A stretch of DNA of 64,000 nucleotides from Bombus terrestris. Taxonomy: Eukaryota > Arthropoda > Insecta > Hymenoptera > Apidae. How positions within the stretch are numbered: position 1 is the first letter of the stretch; every line of letters begins with the position of its first letter. Positions 49,201 to 61,200 of the stretch are shown here, in pieces. The stretch covers positions 3,658,001 to 3,722,000 of the forward strand of contig NW_025963549.1 of the NCBI RefSeq assembly GCF_910591885.1. The letters are read 5' to 3'. The translations under genes and the position numbers were made by a program. The notes under the pieces were generated by a model, which made no database searches, was not told where the DNA came from, and saw only the letters and a program-made list of their open reading frames with translations.

Positions 49201-52200
49201 TCCAACGGTTTGGCACCTAGGGACATTGAAATATTCGCACCAGCCCGAGGAACCGCAAGTATTTATCGAATTGCGTACTGACAAAAGTTTACAGTTTACC
49301 AATAGTTTTACATAAATAGTAATATTTTCACATAGTTCAGTGCAACGTGTGGTCCGAAATCGCTGACAAAATTAGGCAAAGCAGGAAATATATGCAAGGC
49401 AATATCAGGTATATGTATAGCGTGGAAATTGTAAGCGTTGCTCGCTCGCTCCGCTCGCTCGTAAATATCTAGTCCATCCTCACAACCGATCCGACACGTT
49501 AGCAAATTTGAAATAAGTCGCCTGCATATCGAATAACGAACGCAAGAGGGATTGGTTTTAGGTTAGTCTATAGTTTTCGAGCGAGCGCAGCGAGCGAGGG
49601 ACGCGTAAAGGTGTGTCACAAACCAACAGTTTGGCACTTAGGGACATTGAAATATTCGCACCAGCTCGGGGAACCGCAAGTCTTTATCGAATTGCGTACT
49701 GACAAAAGTTTACAGTTTACCAATAGTTTTACATAAATAGTAATATTTCCACATAGTACAGTGCAACGTGTGGTCCGAAATCGCTGACAAAATTAGGCAA
49801 TAACAGGAAATATATGCAAGGCAATATAAAGTATATGTATAGCTTGGAAATTGTAATCGTTGCTCGCTCCCTCCGCTCGCACGTAAAAATCTACTCCAGC
49901 CTCACAACCGATCCGACACGTTAGCAAATTCGAAATAAGTCGCCTCCTTATCGAATAACGAACGCAAGAGGGATTGGTTCTAGGTCAGGCTATAGCTTTC
50001 GAGCGAGCGCAGCGAGCGAGGGACGCGTAAAGGTGTGTCAGAAAACAATGGTTTGGCACATAGGGACATTGAAATATTCGCACCAGCCCGAGGAACCGCA
50101 AGTCTTTATCGAATTGCGTACTTACAAAAGTTTACAGTTTACCAATAGTTTTACATAAATAGTAATATTTTCACATAGTACAGTGCAACGTGTGGTCCGA
50201 AATCGCTGACAAAATTAGGCAATAACAGGAAATATATGCAAGGCAATATAAGGTATATGTATAGCTTGGAATTTGTAATCGTTGCTCGCTCGCTCCGCTC
50301 GCTCGTAAAAATCTAGTCCAACCTCACAACCGTCCGACACGTTCGCAAATTTGAAATAAGTCGCCTCCATATCGAATAAAGAACGCAAGAGGGATTGGTT
50401 TTAGGTTAGGCTATATTTTTCGAGCGAGCGCAGCGAGCGAGGTACGCGTAAAGGTGTGTCACGAACCAACGGTTTGGCACATAGGGACATTGAAATATTC
50501 GCACCAGCTCGAGGAACCGCAAGTCTTTATCGAATTGCGTACTGACAAAAGTTTACAGTTTATCAATAGTTTTACATAAATAGTAATATTTCCACATAGT
50601 ACAGTGCAACGTGTGGTGCGAAATCGCTGACAAAGTTAGGCAATAACAGGAAATATATGCAAGGCAATATAAGGTATATGTATAGCGTGGAAATTGTAAT
50701 CGTCCCTCGCTCGCTCCGCTCGCTCGTATAAATCTAGTCCAACCTCACAGCCGATCCGACACGTTAGCAAATTTGAAATAAGTCGCCACCTTATCGAATA
50801 ACGAACGCAAGAGGGATTGGTTCTAGGTTAGGCTATAGTTTTCGAGCGAGCGCAGCGAGCGAGGGACGCGTAAAGGTGTGTCAGAAAACAACGGTTTGGC
50901 ACATAGGGACATTGAAATATTCGCACCAGCCCGAGGAACCGCAAGTCTTTATCGAATTGCGTACTGACAAAAGTTTACAGTTTATCAATAGTTTTACATA
51001 AATAGTAATATTTCCACATAGTACAGTGCAACGTGTGGTCCAAAATCGCTCACAAAATTAGGCAATAACAGGAAATATATGCAAGGCAATATAAGGTATA
51101 CGTATAGCGTGGAAATTGTAATCGTTGCTCGCTCGCTCCAATCGCTCGTATAAATCGAGGTCCAACCTCACAACCGATCCGACACGTTAGCAAATTTGAA
51201 ATAAGTCGCCTCATTATCGAATAACGAACGCACGAGGGCTTGGTTTTAGGTTAGACTATATTTTTCGAGCGAGCGGTGCGAGCGAGGGTCGCGTAAATGT
51301 GTGTCACAATCCAACGGTTTGGCACATAGGGACATTGAAATATTCGCACCAGCCCGAGGAGCCGGAAGTCTTTATCGAATTGCGTACTGACGAAAGTTTA
51401 CAGTTTACCAATAGTTTTACATAAATAGTAATATTTTCACATAGTACAGTGCAACGTGTGGTCCGAAATCGCTGACAAAATTAGGCAATAACAGGAAATA
51501 TATGCAAGGCAATATAAGGTATATGTATAGCTTGGAATTTGAGATCGTTGCTCGCTCGCTCCGTTCGCTCGTAAAAATCTAGTCCAACCTCACAACCGAT
51601 CCGACACGTTCGCAAATTTGAAATAAGTCGCCTCCATATCGAATAAAGAACGCAAGAGGGATTGGTTATAGGTTAGTCTATAGTTCTCGAGCGAGCGCAG
51701 CGAGCGAGCGACGCGTAAAGGTGTGTCAGAAAACAACGGCTTGGCACCTAGGGACATTGAAATATTCGCACCAGCCCGAGGAACCGCAAGTATTTATCGA
51801 ATTGCGTACTGACAAAAGTTTACAGTTTGTCAATAGTTTTACATAAATAGTAATATTTCCACATAGTACAGTGCAACGTGTGGTGCGAAATCGCTGACAA
51901 AGTTAGGCAATAACAGGAAATATATGCAAGGCAATATAAGGTATATGTATAGCGTGGAAATTGTAATCGTCGCTCGCTCGCTCCGCTCGCTCGGAAAAAT
52001 CTAGTCCAACCTCACAACCGATCCGACACGTTCGCAAATTTGAAATAAGTCGCCTGCATATCGAATAACGAACGCAAGAGGGATTGGTTTTAGGTTAGTC
52101 TATAGTTTTCGAGCGAGCGCAGCGAGCGAGGGACGCGTAAAGGTGTGTCACAAACCAACAGTTTGGCACATAGGGACATTGAAATATTCGCACCAGCTCG

Positions 52201-55200
52201 GGGAACCGCAAGTCCTTATCGAATTGCGTACTGACAAAAGTTTACAGTTTACCAATAGTTTTACATAAATAGTAATATTTCCACATAGTACAGTGCAACG
52301 TGTGGTCCGAAATCGCTGACAAAATGAGGTAGTAATAGGAAATATATGCAAGGCAATATAAAGTATATGTATAGCTTGGAAATTGTGATCGTTGCTCGCT
52401 CCCTCCGCTCGCTCGTAAAAATCTACTCCAGCCTCACAACCGATCCGACACGTTAGCAAATTTGATATAAGTCGCCTCCATATCGAATAACGAACGCAAG
52501 AGGGATTGGTTTTAGGTTAGTCTATAGTTTTCGAGCGAGCGCAGCGAGCGAGGGACGCGTAAAGGTGTGTCACAAACCAACAGTTTGGCACATAGGGACA
52601 TTGAAATATTCGCACCAGCTCGAGGAACCGTAAGTCTTTATCGAATTGCGTACTGACAAAAGTTTACAGTTTACCAATAGTTTTACATAAATAGTAATAT
52701 TTTCACATAGTACAGTGCAACGTGTGGTCCGAAATCGCTGACAAAATTAGGCAATAACAGGAAATATATGCAAGGCAATATAAGGTATATGTATAGCTTG
52801 GAAGTTGTAATCGTTGCTCGCTCGCTCCGCTCGCTCGTAAAAATCTAGTCCAACCTCACAACCGATCCGACACGTTAGCAAATTTGAAATAAGTCGCCTC
52901 CATATCGAATAACGAACGCAAGAGGGATTGGTTTTAGGTTAGTCTATAGTTTTCGAGCGAGCGCAGCGTGCGAGGGACGCGTAAAGGTGTGTCACAAACC
53001 AACAGTTTGGCAGATAGGGACATTGAAATATTCGCACCAGCTCGAGGAACCGCAAGTCTTTATCGAATTGCGTACTGACAAAAGTTTACAGTTTATCAAT
53101 AGTTTTACATAAATAGTAATATTTCCACATAGTACAGTGCAACATGTGGTCCGATATCGCTCACAAAATTAGGTAATACCCGGAAATATATGCAAGGCAA
53201 TATCAGGTATATGTATAGCGTGGAAATTGTAAGCGTTGCTCGCTCGCTCCGCTCGCTCGTAAATATCTAGTCCATCCTCACAAGCGATCCGACACGTTAG
53301 TAAATTTGAAATAAGTCGCCTCCTTATCGAATAACGAACGCAAGAGGGATTGGTTTTAGGTTAGGCTATAGTTTTCGAGCGAGCGCAGCGAGCAACGGTC
53401 GCGTAAATGTGTGTCACAATCCAACGGTTTGGCACCTAGGGACATTGAAATATTCGCACCAGCCCGAGGAACCGCAAGTATTTATCGAATTGCGTACTGA
53501 CAAAAGTTTACAGTTTACCAATAGTTTTACATAAATAGTAATATTTTCACATAGTTCAGTGCAACGTGTGGTCCGAAATCGCTGACAAAATTAGGCAAAG
53601 CAGGAAATATATGCAAGGCAATATCAGGTATATGTATAGCGTGGAAATTGTAAGCGTTGCTCGCTCGCTCCGCTCGCTCGTAAATATCTAGTCCATCCTC
53701 ACAAGCGATCCGACACGTTAGTAAATTTGAAATAAGTCGCCTCCTTATCGAATAACGAACGCAAGAGGGATTGGTTTTAGGTTAGTCTATAGCTTTCGAG
53801 CGAGCGCAGCGAGCGAGCGACGCGTAAAGGTGTGTCACAAACCAACAGTTTGGCACATAGGGACATTGAAATATTCGCACCAGCTCGAGGAACCGCAAGT
53901 CTTTATCGAATTGCGTACTGACAAAAGTTTACAGTTTACCAATAGTTTTACATAAATAGTAATATTTTCACATAGTACAGTGCAACGCGTGGTCCGAAAT
54001 CGCTGACAAAATTAGGCAATAACAGGAAATATATGCAAGGCAATATACGGTATATGTATAGCTTGGAAGTTGTAATCGTTGCTCGCTCGCTCCGCTCGCT
54101 CGTAAAAATCTAGTCCAACCTCACAACCGATCCGACACGTTAGCAAATTTGAAATAAGTCGCCTCCATATCGAATAACGAACACAAGAGGGATTGGTTTT
54201 AGGTTAGTCTATAGTTTTCGAGCGAGCGCAGCGAGCGAGGGACGCGTAAAGGTGTGTCACAAACCAACAGTTTGGCACATAGGGACATTGAAATATTCGC
54301 ACCAGCTCGAGGAACCGCAAGTCTTTATCGAATTGCGTACTGACAAAGGTTTACAGTTTACCAATAGTTTTACATAAATATTAATATTTTCACATAGTAC
54401 AGAGCAACGTGTGGTCCGAAATCGCTGACAAAATTAGGCAATAACAGAGAATATATGCAAGGCAATATTAGGTATATGTATAGCTTGGAAGTTGTAATCG
54501 TTGCTCGCTCGCTCCGCTCGGTCGTAAAAATCTAGTCCAACCTCACAACCGTTCCGACACGTTGGCAAATTTGGAATAAGTCGCCTCCATATCGAATAAC
54601 GAACGCAAGAGGGATTGATTTTAGGTTAGTCTATAGTTTTCGAGCGAGCGCAGCGAGCGAGCGACGCGTAAAGGTGTGCCAGAAAACAACGGCTTGGCAC
54701 CTAGGGACATTGAAATATTCGCACCAGCCCGAGGAACCGCAAGTATTTATCGAATTGCGTACTGACAAAAGTTTACAGTTTATCAATAGTTTTACATAAA
54801 TAGTAATATTTCCACATAGTACAGTGCAACCTGTGGTCCAAAATCGCTCACAAAATTAGGCAATAACAGGAAATATATGCAAGGCAATATCAGGTATATG
54901 TATAGCGTGGAAATTGTAATCGTTGCTCGCTCGCACCGCTCGCTCGTAAAAATCTAGTCCAACCTCACAACCGATTCGACACATTAGTAACTTTGAAATA
55001 AGTCGCCTCCTTATCGAATAACGAACGCAAGAGGGATTGGTTTTAGGTTAGACTATATTTTTCGAGCGAGCGCAGCGAGCGAGGGACGCGTAAAGGTGTG
55101 TCACAAACCAACGGTTTGGCACATAGGGACATTGAAATATTCGCACCAGCCCGAGGAACCGCAAGTATTTATCGAATTGCGTACTGACAAAAGTTTACAG

Positions 55201-58200
55201 TTTACCAATAGTTTTTCATAAATAGTAATATTTCCACATAGTACAGTGCAACGTGTGGTCCGAAATCGCTGACAATATTAGGCAATAACAGGAAATATAT
55301 GCAAGGCAATATAAGGTATATGTATAGCATGGAAATTGTAATCGTTGCTCGCTCGCTCCAATCGCTCGTATAAATCGAGGTCCAACCTCACAACCGATCC
55401 GACACGTTAGCAAATTTGAAATAAGTCGCCTCATTATCGAATAACGAACGCAAGAGGGGTTGGTTTTAGGTTAGACTATATTTTTCGAGCGAGCGCAGCG
55501 TGCGAGGGTCGCGTAAATGTGTGTCACAATCCAACGGTTTGGCACATAGGGACATTGAAATATTCGCACCAGCGCGAGGAGCCGCAAGTCTTTATCGAAT
55601 TGCGTACTGACGAAAGCTTACAGTTTATCAATAGTTTTACATAAATAGTAATATTTCCACATAGTACGGTGCAATGTGTGGTCCGAAATCGCTGACAAAA
55701 TTAGGCAGTGACAGGAAATATATGCAAGGCAATATAAGGTATACGTATAGCGTGGAAATTGTAATCGTTGCTCGCTCGCTCCAATCGCTCGTATAAATCG
55801 AGGTCCAACCTCACAACCGATCCGACACGTTAGCAAATTTGAAATAAGTCGCCTCATTATCGAATAACGAACGCACGAGGGCTTGGTTTTAGGTTAGACT
55901 ATATTTTTCGAGCGAGCGCAGCGTGCGAGGGTCGCGTAAATGTGTGTCACAATCCAACGGTTTGGCACATAGGGACATTGAAATATTCGCACCAGCCCGA
56001 GGAGCCGGAAGTCTTTATCGAATTGCGTACTGACGAAAGTTTACAGTTTACCAATAGTTTTACATAAATAGTAATATTTTCACATAGTACAGTGCAACGT
56101 GTGATCCGAAATCGCTGACAAAATTAGGCAATAACAGGAAATATATGCAAGGCAATATAAGGTATATGTATAGCTTGGAATTTGTAATCGTTGCTCGCTC
56201 GCTCCGCTCGCTCGTAAAAATCCAGTCCAACCTCACAACCGTCCGACACGTTGGCAAATTTGAAATAAGTCGCCTTCATATCGAATAACGAACGCAAGAG
56301 GGATTGGTTTTAGGTTAGTCTATAGTTCTCGAGCGAGCGCAGCGAGCGAGCGACGCGTAAAGGTGTGTCAGAAAACAACGGCTTGGCACCTAGGGACATT
56401 GAAATATTCGCACCAGCCCGAGGAACCGCAAGTATTTATCGAATTGCGTACTGACGAAAGTTTACAGTTTACCAATAGTTTTACATAAATAGTAATATTT
56501 TCACATAGTACAGTGCAACGTGTGGTCCGAAATCGCTGACAAATTTAGGCAATAACAGGAAATATATGCAAGGCAATATAAGGTATATGTGTAGCTTGGA
56601 AGTTGCAATCGTTGCTCGCTCGCTCCGCTCGCTCGGAAAAATCTAGTCCAACCTCACAACCGATCCGACACGTTCCCAAATTTGAAATAAGTCGCCTGCA
56701 TATCGAATAACGCACGCAAGAGGGATTGGTTTTAGGTTAGGCTATAGTTTTCGAGCGAATCGCAGCGAGCGAGGGACGCGTAAAGGTGTGTCACAAACCA
56801 ACAGTTTGGCACTTAGGGACATTGAAATATTCGCACCAGCTCGGGGAACCGCAAGTCTTTATCGAATTGCGTACTGACAAAAGTTTACAGTTTACCAATA
56901 GTTTTACATAAATAGTAATATTTCCACATAATACAGTGCAACGTGAGGTCCGAAATCCCTGACAAAATTAGGCAATAACAGGAAATATATGCAAGGCAAT
57001 ATAAAGAATGTTTATTGCTTGGTAACTGTAACCGTTGCTCGCTCGCTCCGCTCGCACGTAAAAATCTACTCCAGCCTCACAACCGATCCGACACGTTAGC
57101 AAATTCGAAATAAGTCGCCTCCTTATCGAATAACGAACGCAAGAGGGATTGGTTTTAGGTTAGGCTATAGCTTTCGAGCGAGCGCAGCGAGCGAGGGACG
57201 CGTAAAGGTGTGTCAGAAAACAACGGTTTGGCACATAGGGACATTGAAATATTCGCACCAGCCCGAGGAACCGCAAGTCTTTATCGAATTGCGTACTTAC
57301 AAAAGTTTACAGTTTACCAATAGTTTTACATAAATAGTAATATTTTCACATAGTACAGTGCAACGTGTGGTCCGAAATCGCTGACAAAATTAGGCAATAA
57401 CTGGAAATATATGCAAGGCAATATAAGGTATATGTATAGCTTGGAATTTGTAATCGTTGCTCGCTCGCTCCGCTCGCTCGTAAAAATCTAGTCCAACCTC
57501 ACAACCGTCCGACACGTTGGCAAATTTGAAATAAGTCGCCTCCATATCGAATAAAGAACGCAAGAGGGATTGGTTTTAGGTTAGGCTATATTTTTCGAGC
57601 GAGCGCAGCGAGCGAGGTACGCGTAAAGGTGTGTCACGAACCAACGGTTTGGCACATAGGGACATTGAAATATTCGCACCAGCTCGAGGAACCGCAAGTC
57701 TTTATCGAATTGCGTACTGACGAAAGTTTACAGTTTATCAATAGTTTTACATAAATAGTAATATTTCCACATAGTACAGTGCAACGTGTGGTGCGAAATC
57801 GCTGACAAAGTTAGGCAATAACAGGAAATATATGCAAGGCAATATAAGGTATATGTATAGCGTGGAAATTGTAATCGTCGCTCGCTCGCTCCGCTCGCTC
57901 GTATAAATCTAGTCCAACCTCACAGCCGATCCGACACGTTAGCAAATTTGAAATAAGTCGCCACCTTATCGAATAACGAACGCAAGAGGGATTGGTTTTA
58001 GGTTAGGCTATAGTTTTCGAGCGAGCGCAGCGAGCGAGGGACGCGTAAAGGTGTGTCAGAAAACAACGGTTTGGCACATAGGGACATTGAAATATTCGCA
58101 CCAGCCCGAGGAACCGCAAGTCTTTATCGAATTGCGTACTGACAAAAGTTTACAGTTTATCAATAGTTTTACATAAATAGTAATATTTCCACATAGTACA

Positions 58201-61200
58201 GTGCAACGTGTGGTCCAAAATCGCTCACAAAATTAGGCAATAACAGGAAATATATGCAAGGCAATATAAGGTATACGTATAGCGTGGAAATTGTAATCGT
58301 TGCTCGCTCGCTCCAATCGCTCGTATAAATCGAGGTCCAACCTCACAACCGATCCGACACGTTAGCAAATTTGAAATAAGTCGCCTCATTATCGAATAAC
58401 GAACGCACGAGGGCTTGGTTTTAGGTTAGACTATATTTTTCGAGCGAGCGCAGCGTGCGAGGGTCGCGTAAATGTGTGTCACAATCCAACGGTTTGGCAC
58501 ATAGGGACATTGAAATATTCGCACCAGCCCGAGGAGCCGGAAGTCTTTATCGAATTGCGTACTGACGAAAGTTTACAGTTTACCAATAGTTTTACATAAA
58601 TAGTAATATTTTCACATAGTACAGTGCAACGTGTGGTCCGAAATCGCTGACAAAATTAGGCAATAACAGGAAATATATGCAAGGCAATATAAGGTATATG
58701 TATAGCTTGGAATTTGTAATCGTTGCTCGCTCGCTCCGCTCGCTCGTAAAAATCTAGTCCAACCTCACAACCGTCCGACACGTTGGCAAATTTGAAATAA
58801 GTCGCCTCCATATCGAATAAAGAACGCAAGAGGGATTGGTTATAGGTTAGTCTATAGTTCTCGAGCGAGCGCAGCGAGCGAGCGACGCGTAAAGGTGTGT
58901 CAGAAAACAACGGCTTGGCACCTAGGGACATTGAAATATTCGCACCAGCCCGAGGAACCGCAAGTCTTTATCGAATTGCGTACTGACAAAAGTTTACAGT
59001 TTGTCAATAGTTTTACATAAATAGTAATATTTCCACATAGTACAGTGCAACGTGTGGTGCGAAATCGCTGACAAAGTTAGGCAATAACAGGAAATATATG
59101 CAAGGCAATATAAGGTATATGTATAGCGTGGAAATTGTAATCGTCCCTCGCTCGTTCCGCTCGCTCGGAAAAATCTAGTCCAACCTCACAACCGATCCGA
59201 CACGTTCGCAAATTTGAAATAAGTCGCCTGCATGTCGAATAACGCACGCAAGAGGGATTGGTTTTAGGTTAGTCTATAGTTTTCGAGCGAGCGCAGCGAG
59301 CGAGGGACGCGTAAAGGTGTGTCACAAACCAACAGTTTGGCACTTAGGGACATTGAAATATTCGCACCAGCTCGGGGAACCGCAAGTCCTTATCGAATTG
59401 CGTACTGACAAAAGTTTACAGTTTACCAATAGTTTTACATAAATAGTAATATTTCCACATAGTACAGTGCAACGTGTGGTCCGAAATCGCTGACAAAATT
59501 AGGTAATAACAGGAAATATATGCAAGGCAATATAAAGAATATGTATAGCTTGGAAATTGTAATCGTTGCTCGCTCCCTCCGCTCGCTCGTAAAAATCTAC
59601 TCCAGCCTCACAACCGATCCGACACGTTAGCAAATTTGATATAAGTCGCCTCCATATCGAATAACGAACGCAAGAGGGATTGGTTTTAGGATAGTCTATA
59701 GTTTTCGAGCGAGCGCAGCGAGCGAGGGACGCGTAAAGGTGTGTCACAAACCAACAGTTTGGCACATAGGGACATTGAAATATTCGCACCAGCTCGAGGA
59801 ACCGCAAGTCTTTATCGAATTGCGTACTGACAAAAGTTTACAGTTTACCAATAGTTTTACATAAATAGTAATATTTTCACATAGTACAGTGCAACGTGTG
59901 GTCCGAAATCGCTGACAAAATTAGGCAATAACAGGAAATATATGCAAGGCAATATAAGGTATATGTATAGCTTGGAAGTTGTAATCGTTGCTCGCTCGCT
60001 CCGCTCGCTCGTAAAAATCTAGTCCAACCTCACAACCGATCCGACACGTTAGCAAATTTGAAATAAGTCGCCTCCATATCGAATAACGAACGCAAGAGGG
60101 ATTGGTTTTAGGTTAGTCTATAGTTTTCGAGCGAGCGCAGCGTGCGAGGGACGCGTAAAGGTGTGTCACAAACCAACAGTTTGGCAGATAGGGACATTGA
60201 AATATTCGCACCAGCTCGAGGAACCGCAAGTCTTTATCGAATTGCGTACTGACAAAAGTTTACAGTTTATCAATAGTTTTACATAAATAGTAATATTTCC
60301 ACATAGTACAGTGCAACGTGTGGTCCAATATCGCTCACAAAATTAGGCAATAACAGGAAATATATGCAAGGCAATATCAGGTATATGTATAGCGTGGAAA
60401 TTGTAAGCGTTGCTCGCTCGCTCCGCTCGCTCGTAAATATCTAGTCCATCCTCACAAGCGATCCGACACGTTAGTAAATTTGAAATAAGTCGCCTCCTTA
60501 TCGAATAACGAACGCAAGAGGGATTGGTTTTAGGTTAGGCTATAGTTTTCGAGCGAGCGCAGCGAGCAACGGTCGCGTAAATGTGTGTCACAATCCAACG
60601 GTTTGGCACCAAGGGACATTGAAATATTCGCACCAGCCCGAGGAACCGCAAGTATTTATCGAATTGCGTACTGACAAAAGTTTACAGTTTACCAATAGTT
60701 TTACATAAATAGTAATATTTTCACATAGTTCAGTGCAACGTGTGGTCCGAAATCGCTGACAAAATTAGGCAAAGCAGGAAATATATGCAAGGCAATATCA
60801 GGTATATGTATAGCGTGGAAATTGTAAGCGTTGCTCGCTCGCTCCGCTCGCTCGTAAATATCTAGTCCATCCTCACAAGCGATCCGACACGTTAGTAAAT
60901 TTGAAATAAGTCGCCTCCTTATCGAATAACGAACGCAAGAGGGATTGGTTTTAGGTTAGTCTATAGCTTTCGAGCGAGCGCAGCGAGCGAGCGACGCGTA
61001 AAGGTGTGTCACAAACCAACAGTTTGGCACATAGGGACATTGAAATATTCGCACCAGCTCGAGGAACCGCAAGTCTTTATCGAATTGCGTACTGACAAAA
61101 GTTTACAGTTTACCAATAGTTTTACATAAATAGTAATATTTTCACATAGTACAGTGCAACGCGTGGTCCGAAATCGCTGACAAAATTAGGCAATAACAGG

